From: Diphasiastrum complanatum
Taxonomy: Eukaryota; Streptophyta; Lycopodiopsida; Lycopodiales; Lycopodiaceae
DNA: 64,000 nt
Reading direction: 5' to 3'
Assembly: GCA_029204225.1 (NCBI GenBank)
Contig: CM055092.1
Location: forward strand, 21,479,669 to 21,543,668
Below the pieces are notes generated by a model. The model was not told where the DNA came from. It did no database searches and was given only the letters and a program-made list of their open reading frames with translations. Of the stretch, positions 1 to 10,940 are shown piece by piece. Position numbers and translations under genes: made by a program. Each line of letters begins with the position of its first letter. The stretch's first letter is position 1.

Positions 1-290
1 TAATGTGTAGAACTTGATAGATTCATTGATTAAGCAACCAATAACTCTCTATGATTGTAAAGTACAATCATTATTGTCCTAAAAACTGTAAAATTTATCA
101 GTAGGTGATAACGACAAGCTCCTCAAAGAATCAATGCTCATTCTACTATCATAAATTGCATGCCAGTTTATGCACAGTTTCCTGCCAGACCCATGTTTGT
201 CTAATCTACAATCAGTTTAGGGCAAAGGAGTAGCGGTGGAGCTTTCAAACTTTTCCTATTGTTGGTCTTTCAGAGTTTTGGTGGGCGCTT
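1..290. other. No gene seen
   Basis: AT-rich sequence with no convincing coding pattern, repeat or hairpin. Confidence 0.5.
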
Positions 291-1635
291 TTGTTTGGGC
301 AAGTTCTCCGGAAAGATCTCGGTTTAGTTAGTGAGGTGGTCCATCACAGGGTTCTCTTTGTACAGTTTTTCTCATGGCTTCGAACATCTCCCTATTTCGT
401 CCTCTCAGTCTCAAATGACCTGCTTCAACTGTATCTCCCCCTCTTAACTCCCCTCCTCGTTCACGTCAGGCTGTGTTGGGTTCCTCACTTGCCACAACCC
501 CTCTGTTCCTCCTTTGCCCACCTCTTCCCATGGCATTGTTGCCCCCTCGCTTGGTTGTGAACCTCCTTCGACCCTTGTGGAATTGCCTTCTCAACCTCCT
601 GAATGGGTTCCTTGCCATGCTTGTGGTCGTTTCTTCTCTCCTAGAGGAGGTCTTGCCCGTCACCAGCATTCTTGTTCTGCGCTGCTTCAGTCATCTCAAG
701 ATCACCCTCCTCTTTCTGCACCCCATTCGCCCTCTGCTTCAGCTTGGTCTTGGATTTCTTCCCTTGACATCCTCGAAGCTTTTCACTCTAGTCCTTCCTC
801 CGAGGGGTGGGGATGCTGGTCATAGAGAAACTTGTGCTCACCTTCGTCGCTTTCTATCGGGAGACTGGAAAACGCTTCATGATGAACACTTTGCTCGTTG
901 TCAGGCACTCGCAACTCGTAGGACTCTCAACCTCAAGGCGCCCCACCTCTCCACCATCGCCTTCGTCGCACCGTACATCTTGGGCAAGTTGGTGAGTATT
1001 CTCGTGCAGCTCGAGCTTTAGCTCCTCTCACCCCCGCTCCCTCTTCTGCTGATACTGTTGCTGCTCTCCAAGCTCTGCATCTTGCTTCTAAAGGCATTCT
1101 TCCCTTCTTTGTGGAGGACTTTGTGTCTGATGTTGACTTGGTGCTTGATCGTGATTCTTTCTCTCATGCCTTCCATCGTAGTCCTCGTCTTGCTATTGGT
1201 GGTCCCTCCAGTTTGGTCTATGAACACACCTTTGTGATTGCTTTCCACCTGAGGACTCTGCTAGTGGCTTTGTTCAACTCTTTCATGTCTGCTCTTTTAT
1301 CAGAAAAAAACTACTCCGACAGGCACCCCACTGATGCTTTCCTTCCCTTGGCTATTGAGACTTATGGCACCTTGCATCGACGCTTTGAGGAATTTCTTTG
1401 CTTGTGTTCGCATTAGGCGGCAGAGCGTCAAGGTATTCCTGGTTCTATTCTTGTGGCTTCTTTCAAACAACGTGTTTCCATTGCCCTACAACGTGCTCAG
1501 GCCCTATCTATTTTGCAACGGGCGACGGTGGCTGGGTCTGTTACATCTCATCTCCCTTCATTAGCCGACTCACCACCTCTTCACTTTTCTAATCTGCTGC
1601 AGTCAGTTGGTAGACTCCCACAGACATCATCATAG
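291..1635 (+). pseudogene. Decayed retroelement-like ORF with C2HC finger
   Basis: Overlapping open stretches in different frames look like one broken coding region. At about 613-675 a finger of the form C-x2-C-x12-H-x3-C has Phe and Leu at the usual core positions. From about 990 another frame reads GEYSRAARALAPL followed by an Ala/Leu-rich stretch. Around 1180-1260 a Pro-Ser-rich stretch resembles the pre-catalytic part of some non-LTR-type reverse transcriptase ORFs, but no catalytic YxDD motif is visible. The region is richer in C and G than its surroundings. Several frame changes and a TAG near 1416 show it is dead. The non-LTR (R2-like) assignment rests on the finger and the SRAARAL signature from memory; it could be another zinc-finger protein. 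Confidence 0.4.
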
Positions 1636-2267
1636 TTTATGCATTTTTTTTTTTAAGCCAGGATTTGGATTAATCTTAACTTTACTACAAGCTTCGCTCT
1701 TGTTTGAGCCTACTTTTGTTTAAACTTCCCCTTCGGGGTGTATATATCTTTTTCATCAATGTACCTACTACTTCTTCCTATGAATAAATGCACCAGGGTG
1801 TATTTCCAATCCAAGCCCATTCAAACTGTCTCTTCTTCATAACTAATTTCCAATAAGATTAATAACACCTTTCATAACATTTCTTTGACAAAAGGGATTG
1901 TTTAGGCCTATCCAGATAATTTTGAAATGGATCAATCATGTTGTATTTCACTCTTCCCCATTGTTTCGACCTCCACAATTATTTTCTTCCGAGGCACATG
2001 GATGACTCATAAGCATTTTCACCTGTGAATTTATATATCAAATGTAATATTGTTGCGGTGGTGTCTTTTGTATACCTTAAAGGCACAATATAACACTAAT
2101 TCATGATTCATACTATAGTCGGAAAGAGTTCTTTTTTTTTAAAAGCATATAGATAGTAATTTTCCTTTTAGGAAAGAACACGATAGTAAATTCCATGACA
2201 CATTTGTTCAACCCCAGCAGCATTGAGTCTATCAGCAGCTGATCGATTCGGATTTTTCGATTTTTCT
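1636..2267. other. No gene seen
   Basis: AT-rich, with a T-run near 1645 and a TATA-like TATATATC near 1741. No coding pattern that I could support. Confidence 0.5.
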
Positions 2268-3082
2268 CCAAGAACTCTCTCAATTGTGAAGCAAAGTTAC
2301 CAAATTCTTAGTTTCAATTTGAACTCCAAATTGTCTTTGATAATTGTTGTTCGTTAATGTTCAAATGATTTTGAACTTGCCACCTGTATCATACTTTGCG
2401 GTATCTTTCTGGACCTTTATAATAAGGTTGTAGTCCCAATTCATTAAGGACATCCCTAATCTTTAAAAAGGGTAATACATTGCACTGTCACTAATCCAAC
2501 TATCAAATTTTCGCTATTTTGCTCTCTTCATCTTGAACTGAATTTTGGACGTCTTTGTCTGTATTTGGACATCTCCTTGAAACTTAAGTTAGAGCCTTAA
2601 AGGTGCATGGGCATCTTTATTAATATGGTTTAAAAAGTACATTTATCAATTACAACATGGCAAACAATGGCCATTAACAACTATTGATATTTTTGTTCAT
2701 CAAAGTCACTTATGAGTATTATTAAAAATAGCTTAGTGTTATTTAAAAAACTTACTACATATAGTAAAAACACTAAAACATATCTAATTTCCTCAATTAT
2801 TGAGTATAATCAGCTATTCTAAAGCCAACTTGAACTGTGATCTTTTCCTTAGTAACTTGCAATATACTTTTTAACATAACAAGGTTTTGTATATGAGCAA
2901 AAAGTTGCAATATAGCACATTATTTGCATTTGTGCCCCGTACTTCGCATTTTCGTGTAAAAATCAAGTTGTTCAACTGCATTTACGAAAAATTTGCAATT
3001 TTTGACCGTAAAACTACACTAAACATACATAGATAATAGAGAATCTATGAATGAAAGCTACTGCATTACAATGATCAAATCA
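2268..3082 (+). repeat. Direct repeat unit A, copy 1
   Basis: About 815 bp that recurs at 3388-4213 with scattered point changes and a roughly 12-bp indel near 3465. It is non-coding and AT-rich. It ends at the shared stretch ATGATCAAATCA. No TG/CA ends or primer binding site were found, so it is not obviously an LTR. Confidence 0.9.
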
Positions 3083-3281
3083 TGAAAAGAATCATGTGAC
3101 CGATGAGGTTCATAGTAGTTGTGCACTAAGTGTTATGATTCTACTATGCTTCTTTAGTTGATCAAAGATAAAACTGACAGATAAGTCAATCTCTCTATCA
3201 TCTTAGATTGCTCTCACTCCATCTCACGATTTCGATTCTAATGATTAAGTAATTGCTTGATTCTCACTTTTTTTATTCTAC

Positions 3282-3283
<2 letters not shown>

Positions 3284-3326
<43 letters not shown>
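3284..3326. repeat. (GT)n microsatellite
   Basis: About 21 uninterrupted TG units lying between the two copies of the 815-bp direct repeat. Confidence 0.98.
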
Positions 3327-3328
<2 letters not shown>

Positions 3329-3387
3329 CAGTGGGGTGTGTTGATTGTGGGCGTCCGAAGGTCAATGGCAGTAGGGACAATTTTCTT

Positions 3388-4213
3388 CCAAGAACTCTCT
3401 CAATTGTGAAGCAATGTTAGTAAATTCTTGGTTTCAATTTGAACTCCAAATTGTCTTTGATAATCTTTTAGGAATTGTTGTTCGTTAATGTTCGGATGAT
3501 TTTGAACTTGCCACCTGTATTACACTTTGCGGTATCTTTCTGGGCCTTTATAATAAGGTTATAGTCCCAATTCATTAAGGACATCCTTAATCTTTAAAAA
3601 GGGTAATACATTGCACTGTCACTGATCCCACTGTCAAATTTTCGCTGTTTTGCTCTCTTCATCTTGAACTGAATTTTGGACATCTTTGTCTGTATTTGGA
3701 CATCTCCTTGAAACTTAAGTCAGAGCCTTAAAGGTGCCTGGGCATCTTTATTAATATGGTTTAAAAAGTACATCTATCAATTACAACATGGCGAACAATG
3801 GCCATTAACAACTATCAATATTTTTGTCCATCAAAGTCACTTATGAGTATTACAAAAAATAGCTTGGTGCTATTTAACAAACTTAATACATATAATAAAA
3901 ACATCGAAACATATCTAATTTTCTCAATTATCAAGTATAATCAGCTATTCTAAAGCCAACTTGAACTGTGATATTTTTCTTAGTAACCTGCAATTTACTT
4001 TTTAACATAACAAGGTTTTGTATATAAGCAAAAAGTTTCAATATCGCACATTATTTGCATTTGTGCCCTGTACTTTGCATTTCCGTGTAAAAATCAAGCT
4101 GTTCAACTGCATTTATTAAAAATTTGAAAATTTTGACCGTAAAACTACACGAAACATACATAGATAATAGAGAATCTATGAATGAAAGCTTCTGCATTAC
4201 AATGATCAAATCA
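3388..4213 (+). repeat. Direct repeat unit A, copy 2
   Basis: Second copy of the 2268-3082 repeat, offset about 1,120 bp. It stops exactly where the inverted gypsy LTR fragment (4214-4904) starts, so that insertion or a deletion cut it off. Confidence 0.9.
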
Positions 4214-4904
4214 CTACTCTACTCACCACTAACACTACTCTCCCTTAACTCTACTCCTCTACACTAACATTCATCATGATTGTAGGTGAAAGGAAGGGGA
4301 TGATTAGATAAGATGGAGGGGAAAGAAGATAGAAGAGAGAGATAGAGGGAGGGTGGAGGTTAGTTCAAATGCACATTGTACTTGCTAAAGGAGAAACATA
4401 AACTATTGAAACCAAAAAGCATGAACTTGAAAGCAATAGAAAACAACAAGAGCAATAGCAAGCATTGAATTGCAAATGAGGATGCTTCTCTTCCAAAATT
4501 GGTAGAGTTTCCTCCTTCTCATTAAGCGTGAAAATAGTGTACAAATGGTGCCTTTTTATAAAATGGGGAAGGCCCTTGCCCCTCAATCCTATTGGCTAAT
4601 ATTCACAATGATCCTATCCATTCATCTTGGAACTCGATCCAAGGGTCCACAAAAAGTACATTGTTAATCACAAGATTCATGTGAGTCCCAATTTGGACCC
4701 GACTCTAGAAAATAATCTCTAAGTTTAAAAATGACTTTGGGCCTCTAGTTCTATTTTAATTCCAAGGCCCAAGTCAAGTTTATTTTATTTACAACTTGCG
4801 TGCCCATTGGGACATGGGCTTACGCGCGCAGGATGCCATGCCCTCGCAACACATTTTATTGAATGATTTTATTTATTTACACTTTGTTGGGAATATTCCC
4901 AACA
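4214..4904 (-). mobile_element. Gypsy LTR, 3'-truncated, minus strand
   Basis: Reverse complement of most of the LTR at 5797-6602. Read on the minus strand it begins at 4904 with TGTTGGGAATATTCCCAACA, a perfect 20-bp palindrome, and runs down to 4214, where the last roughly 110 bp of the LTR are missing. It follows ORF X on the same strand, so it is best read as the 3' LTR of a minus-strand gypsy element. Confidence 0.8.
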
Positions 4905-5796
4905 GGACCCACGGCTTGAAGTAGTGTCGGTCCCTCGGCACTCTGCCGGTTTAGTAGAGCGTTTTCTTCGCCCACCTTTGCTGGATGAGGTAGGTGGTGA
5001 CGTCTTCCATAAAGTTGACGCGGTCCAATTTCTTCAAGTCTTTTGGCGTGTGAAGAGACTTGTGGGCCCCCCACAATCAATCTTGGTCGACCCATGTTTT
5101 GAATCGGTGTGTCCATGGATCAGCCTAAAGTGCAGCGCGGTAATAGACACGAGCTATTGACAGCTGATCTTCAATTTTGTATGAAGGTAGTGCCTTATTA
5201 ACATCAAAGAATATGGATGGGAGAAAATTGTCCCATTTAGTTTCGATCCCCATCAGATGTTCTAAGTCCCGGGCGTAAGTGGCTGTCGCGCAAACTGTGG
5301 GATCAGGACAATTGATGTATTGGTTGGCAAATGAGGTGAGAGCCCTTTTGGCGTCTACATCCGTAGTCCACCCATATTTTGATTGTATGACGGGTCAATT
5401 GAATTTGATCTTGTCCAGAGGGGTGCCGCATTTCGCCCATTTGGATCTTCGTGGACATGGCAGGAAGTGCGCGTTCACCCGTAATTGTTGTGGACTCGTC
5501 ACATAGGCCCTGATGGCCGCAGGGTCTCTTTCGAACAACTGCTGACGCCACTCTGGTTGTGGCTGGAGGGCAGGGAGTACTTGCAGTTCGTTGCCCTTGA
5601 TTGTCTGAGCATAAAACGATATTTGTCAGCCATCTCTTGATGACTCGTGGGGATACTTTGATAAAAATTCACTGATTTTCTCCTCCACGGACTTCGATCT
5701 TCTAAAGGCCTGGCTGGCAGATATCATGTGCGAAACTCTAGATAATGCGGTCATGATGCCATCTAGGACGGTAGGATCAGTCCGATCTGGCGATGG
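4905..5796 (-). pseudogene. ORF X copy 1, unknown gypsy 3' ORF (broken)
   Basis: Unrecognised protein read on the minus strand from 5796 down to the LTR start at 4904. The main frame holds a run like ALSRVSHMISASQAFRRSKS, a middle part rich in Pro and Gln, and a later stretch IEDQLSIARVYYRAALQ. A matching stretch, ISIARLYYRATL, occurs in ORF X copy 2 near 56480. In-frame stops in the main reading are mainly TGA where CGA is the simplest ancestor. No retropepsin, RT or integrase motif is present. It lies where an envelope-like or additional ORF would lie, between pol and the 3' LTR. The N-terminal part is missing, cut at 5796 by the head-to-head LTR. Function unknown. Confidence 0.6.
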
Positions 5797-6602
5797 TATT
5801 CCCAACAAAGTGTAAATAAATAAAATCATCCAATAAAATGTGTTGCGAGGGCATGGCATCCTGCGTGTATAAGCCCATGTCCCAATGAGCACGCAATTAA
5901 AGTTGTAAATAAAATAAACATGACTTGGGCCTTGGAATTAAAATAAAACTAGAGGCCCAATGTCATTTTTAAATTTAGAGATCACTTTTTAGAGCTGGGT
6001 CCAAATTGGGACTCACATGAATCTTGTGATTTCTAATGTACTTTTTGTGGACCCTTGGATCAAGTTGGGTCCAAGATGAATGGATAGGATCATTGTGAAT
6101 ATTAGCCAATAGGATTGAGGGACAAGGGCCTTCCCCATTTCATAAAAAGACACCATTTGTACACTATTTTTCATGCTTAATGAGAAGGAGGAAACTCTAC
6201 CATTTTTGGAAGAGAAGCATCCTCATTTGCTATTCACTACTTGCTAATACTCTTGATTGTGTCCATTGCTTTCTATTTTCATGTTTATTGTTTGCCATAG
6301 TGAATGCTTTTCCATTAGCAAGCATAAGGAGCATTTGAGCTAACCTCCACCCTCACTCTCTATCTCTCTCTGTTTCTCTCTTCTCTTCTAAACCTCTTCT
6401 TTTCTATCCCTTCCCTTCACCCAAATCATGATGAATGTTAGTGTAGAGGAGTAGAGTTAAAGGATAGTAGTGTGAGTGGTGAGTAGAGTTAAGGGAAAAA
6501 GTAGAAAAATAACTAAAAGTAGCATCTATGCATATTTAGGTACCTATCCAGTGATCTAACCCTTGTTGACAGGCTATAATATGCGAGATCTTCGACCCTA
6601 CA
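5797..6602 (+). mobile_element. 5' LTR of gypsy element 1
   Basis: About 806 bp ending in CA at 6602, directly before the primer binding site. Compared with the minus-strand copy at 4214-4904 it lacks the first roughly 10 bp of the LTR (starts at TATTCCC). A third, partial copy lies at 19647-19997 on the minus strand. It holds pyrimidine-rich tracts (6355-6420). Confidence 0.85.
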
Positions 6603-6603
6603 G

Positions 6604-6620
6604 TGGCGCCGTTGCCGGGG
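6604..6620 (+). promoter_or_regulatory. Gypsy primer binding site
   Basis: TGGCGCCGTTGCCGGGG, one base after the LTR end. This is the primer site type known from plant Athila/Tat-like gypsy elements, complementary to a tRNA 3' end (tRNA-Asp type in the literature). Confidence 0.9.
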
Positions 6621-7760
6621 ATAGGTTTCCACTAACTAGTTTAGCTGCATTTTAGCTATTTTCTTGTTTTCTAGAGTAGTTTAGGTAGATTTTTGGGAGT
6701 TTAGAGTTAGTTTTCTATATTTTTTTGTGTTTGGATTGTTCATAGCTAGCGGAGGAGGTGTGAGAGGGTAGAGGAGGCCCTGAACAGCCTCTAAGGGCTT
6801 GAAACCCAAACCAACCAGCCACACAGCAATCTGTATTTTGGAGGGAAAAAGAGCTTAAAATCTCATCAGATTTTTATATCTCCAGAAGCAGTGAGGATTA
6901 ACCCTTGCATGACTGGCAGCAGCTCCAAGGTATTGTCCCAGACCTGCATAGAAGCCTGCGAGAGTTAGTTCCAAGCAGATTGTAAACTTCAGAAAAAAAT
7001 TATAAAAAATTCAAATAACCCTTGAAAAAATCCAAAAAGACTCAAATCTTCATAAGAATGTGCGAGAGTTCCCAATGAAAAAAGGACGGGAAAGTACTAG
7101 TGAACCCTTGCAGACAGCAAAATTTTCAGTTCCAGTGGTCAAGAACTCTCGCAGAGGATTCTGAAGTTCCATCTTAGTGAGACTAGGAAACAGAAGAGCT
7201 TGTGAGAGTTAGTCTGATTCCAATGAGCAAAAAATTGGATTTAAGTGCTAAGAAATCACTAAAAAGTGAAGATCCAGCAAATCCTTCCAGTAAGAACTCT
7301 TGTAGACCCTCTCAATTGATTCAAAATGGCAATTTACATCAGTGATGAAGCCTGCGAGAGTTAGTGTAAAGTTTTGGTGAAGATCAAGCTAAAAAAGTGG
7401 TTTTGAACCCTCACAGACAGTGAAATTTTAACTCAAGAGTTAACTCTCGCAGATAATTCTATAGTGAGATCTGACTCAGATGCAACTACTGTGAACCTTG
7501 CGAGAGTTACTTCCCAGAGATTTGAAAGATATCAAGTTTTTTACCTGCAAAAATAGATAAAAAACCCTCGCACAGCCAACCCTCGCACAAGGTAACCCTT
7601 GCAGATTAGATCAGTGGAAAGATCTGCATCAGATCTAGCTACTGTCAAAATCTCAGGTCAATCAGTGCAAGGAATAAAACGTTATCAAGGAAAAACCACC
7701 GTAAAAGGCCTAAAATTCACTTCCGACCGATCAGATCTATCAGATCTTTAAAGATCTAGA
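6621..7760 (+). repeat. Gypsy leader with repeated decamer in both orientations
   Basis: Untranslated leader between primer site and gag. It holds TGCGAGAGTT at 6957, 7061, 7353 and 7499 (variant TGTGAGAGTT at 7201) and the opposite orientation, AACTCTCGCA or AACCCTYGCA, at 6899, 7103, 7144, 7406 (variant), 7442, 7563, 7578 and 7594, with a variant at 7294. The copies are spaced irregularly, 15-150 bp apart, so they are not a simple tandem repeat. Confidence 0.85.
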
Positions 7761-7919
7761 CTACCTCCTACTATATAAGCAAGATCCAATCACTTTGGAA
7801 CCCACCATCGGATGAATCTGAGATCGGGACGATCAACAGCATGAAGGATAGCAAATCAGGCACCACACCTTCCCAGATTAGCAGTTGTGCAACAAGAGAC
7901 AGAACCGAAACCAGCACCA

Positions 7920-8763
7920 ATGGATCCAATGGGCCAACCCGTACCTGTCGCTCCCTTGCAAGCAGTCCAGAGAGCACCACGGATGGAAATACCAAAATAT
8001 GACAGATCATCAGATCCCATCCGATTCCTCTAGATCTACGAGCAAGCTTGTGAAATCTACGGCGAACGGACACCTGTGGAGAAGCTGATGCTATTTCCTA
8101 TGTCCTTACTAGCAGTGGCTCAAAATTGGTCTTTTAATCTGTCAGAGGAAGAAAAATCCTGGGAAGCGGTTAAAGCAGCTCTCATTACGCACTTTACACC
8201 AAGAAAGTTCCTAGAAGACCCATTTCTCCTGCTGAGCTAGGTCAAGATGGGAAAACGAGAAATGGTCCGGGACTATATTGAATGGGTCAAACATCTATGA
8301 TCCGAGTGCAGTGCAGCCCTGACTCTCGATTATGCGGTGATCATGTGGTTCCTAGCCGGATTACTACAAAGCATCTGAAGAGAACTGAAATGATGGGAGC
8401 AGTACGCTATTTTGCAAGAAGCTATGGAACATGCCTTCAGGGAAGAAGATGAGGGATCTGACGACGAATATCCTTCCACCCACACTCCTACTCTCTCGAT
8501 CGCATCATCATCATCAAACGCATCCGCTCTATCCTTAGAACTGTTGTTGGAACAAATGACAAAATTACACAAACAACAGATGAAGCAACTTACGACGCAG
8601 TTTGACAAAAAACTGAAAGCCTTACAAGAAACTGTAGCAGTAATTCCACATCAAAAACTAGTTGCAGTACCCTCGACGGGAGAATGTATGGTGTTCAGTA
8701 TGCACAAAAAACCATACAACAAACGAGTGTCCATTCCTAAAGCAAAATCTGAGATTGACACAT
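7920..8763 (+). pseudogene. gag: Gypsy 1 gag, capsid part (broken)
   Basis: Frame starting at ATG 7920 reads a typical plant Ty3/gypsy gag: a Pro-rich N-terminus, then PRMEIPKYDR, an acidic/aromatic helical region with EKLMLFPMSLL and ALITHFTP, and a Glu/Asp-rich linker EEDEGSDDEY before a Gln/Lys-rich coiled region. The same REEDEGSDD linker occurs in the gypsy gag near 62600. Five in-frame stops break it: TAG 8031, TAG 8238, TGA 8298, TGA 8376, TGA 8391. Each is one C-to-T change from CAG or CGA. The next zinc-knuckle part is in another frame, so a frameshift lies near 8760. Confidence 0.85.
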
Positions 8764-10191
8764 AGATTCTGTCGTCTGTGCAATGCAACATCGCATGATA
8801 TGACATTTTGCCCATTTAACCTTTAGATTGTTCAACAGAAGAGAAGTCCTTATCAGACTTCCTATCCTTATCATCAAGGGGCACCCAACCCGACACCAAG
8901 GTACGATGCACCAAATCAACCACAGCGTATGGCCTTACCTGCTCCACCAAGGCCAGCCAATCAACAAGTGGCCCATGTAAACCTAACAGCAGTTGAACCA
9001 GAGATGCAAATGCCACCTCAACTTGAGCAGCAGCAATGGTACGGACCAGATGAACCATTTATGGATCCTGCCATAAATGAATATATATCGGCCTATGCAG
9101 CTCAAACTCAATGCCAAGGCGAAAGAAATTACGGCTGCTACGCATGCGGCGAAGGACACAAAATAGCAAAATGTCCCTACAAGGGACAATATACAACCTC
9201 CTGTCGAGAATGCAGTTATAGACACTGTTTCAAGAATTGTCCATTTAAACCTGGAACCAGTGCACCTCTTAACCTCATTGCCATACAGCAACCAGCAGTT
9301 CCAGCAAGGATGCCATCGGAAGGTCAACAATTCCACGCTCCTGTGTTAGCTATTACGCGAGCACAGAAGAGGAAGGAAGTGGCTCCCTCACCACCACCAT
9401 CGGTCACTGACAACCAACCCTCAACTTCAACACCATATTCAAATGTGAGGGAAGAGAGAAGACAGTACCAGAAAATAAAACACTGGGTACAGAAAGCACA
9501 AGCGGAGGAAAAAGAGCAAGAAAGAGACAATCCCACAGAACCTCCAGTTGGCGTTGAACGAGAACCGCATACAGGCTCACCATTGCGCACTGATCAGAAT
9601 GATCGATTGCACCAACATGAACCACCTTTTCACATCATGGAGTTCGAGGAACCACGCACTGAAAGGCTCACACTTTTATTGTCAAGCCATATTAGTTTAC
9701 CACTTGGAGAACTACTGCGGATTGCACCACAAGCGAAGAGCCTTCTAGTTGAATGGGCCAAAGTGGATGAGGAGCCAGTAGCGCCTGAGCCCATATATTG
9801 TGTGGGCTATGATGAAACAAATAACGTCCTCCACATTGGAGCAGCATGGAAAAGTGAGGAACACAACATCACTTTGGCAATCAAACACAAGAGATACGAG
9901 GACGAGGCAGCAGTGGTAGATGGAGGATCGGGTGTCAATCTGATCTCCACAACTTTATATGAAAAATGGGGTCTACAAGAATTGAAGCTAGCAAGATTTG
10001 CCATCAAACTAGCAGATCAATCATGTGTGAAACCAAAAGGTGTAGTTGCCGATATCCCCGTAAAGATAGCATGCATGCAGTTTGTGAGTACTTTTGTAGC
10101 CATGGATATACCTAAATCTCCATCTGCATACCGTGTTTTATTGGAAAGACCATGGTTGAGGACTGCACAAGAGTATACAACTGGGGTATAG
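8764..10191 (+). pseudogene. Gypsy 1 zinc knuckles and retropepsin
   Basis: Open from 8827 to 10191 apart from an upstream TAG at 8824. Three zinc-knuckle-like motifs are visible: CRLCNATSHDMTFC (C-x2-C-x4-H-x4-C) near 8770, CYACGEGHKIAKC near 9136 and CRECSYRHCFKNC near 9201. A long charged, Pro/Gln-rich linker follows. The protease starts near 9900, with the active-site region VVDGGSGVNLI (D-G-G where most families have D-S/T-G), and later the flap-side pattern YRVLLERPWL. After 10160 the natural continuation (YNWGIGKLTF) is in another frame, so a frameshift ends the ORF. The gypsy at 61 kb has the same D-G-G-S-G core. Confidence 0.85.
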
Positions 10192-10940
10192 GGAAACTCA
10201 CCTTCGAGAACAGAGAACAGGCTGTAAAGGTTGATCCAACCACATGGGTAGTGAAACCTATTACACCCAAGGCTAATGACGGATCATCCACGACAGATCA
10301 TATGAATTGATCGCCCAAGGCCAGCCAAGGGAGGTCACTATCATTCAGAGATAGATGGCGTGAGATGGACAGATGCGGTAGCAACTATTGACTGCGAGGC
10401 ATGTCAATATGAATCAGATCCTAAACCAAATACATCTTCACCCAAATGTTACACTATGGACACACCAATCACATTTGGGGTGAAGATGATAAACGTAGCA
10501 TGGCTGTCAACAGAGCCTATTGAGAGCCCAATGGACGATGATCTAGTCCCTTAGTAGTATGCTCTAACTTATAATAAGGAGATTGAGCTGACTGATGAAC
10601 ATGTCCTACACCACATGGACCCAGATCGTTACAAAACCAAGAAGGTACCAGCTCAACCACCACAAAAGTCTGCTATGGCGAAAATCTCAAGGATCGATCC
10701 ACCCAAGGCACCTGTGAATAAAAAGAATCAGTTGAAGCAACGCTACAACCAGGTGATCCGATGGAGTGACCTACCCGAAGAGGCGATAGCTATAGTAGAC
10801 ATCGACATTCGCAACCATGAAAAATGGCCGTCATTTTGGTTGGGCCATTTCAGCTGACGACAGTCCCAAAGAAAGACAACAAGGAAGAACCTAATGCTTT
10901 TGTAGATCTAGTGGAAGAGTTAAGAAAAGGTAGCTTGTGT
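10192..10940 (+). pseudogene. Gypsy 1 protease-RT linker, truncated
   Basis: Pieces in different frames continue the polyprotein after the protease: 10360-10554 (acidic, Cys-containing), 10615-10857 (Lys/Pro-rich, ending WPSFWLGHFS) and a short Lys/Glu-rich run to about 10930. No reverse transcriptase, RNase H, integrase or 3' LTR follows on this strand, so the element is truncated here. Confidence 0.6.

Noticed and set aside
5626-5892. 88-codon minus-strand ORF taken as a complete protein
   Set aside because: Its first part is LTR sequence read in reverse; only the part below 5796 belongs to ORF X.
7771-8073. 100-codon minus-strand ORF
   Set aside because: Lies opposite the gypsy gag frame and is a shadow of it.
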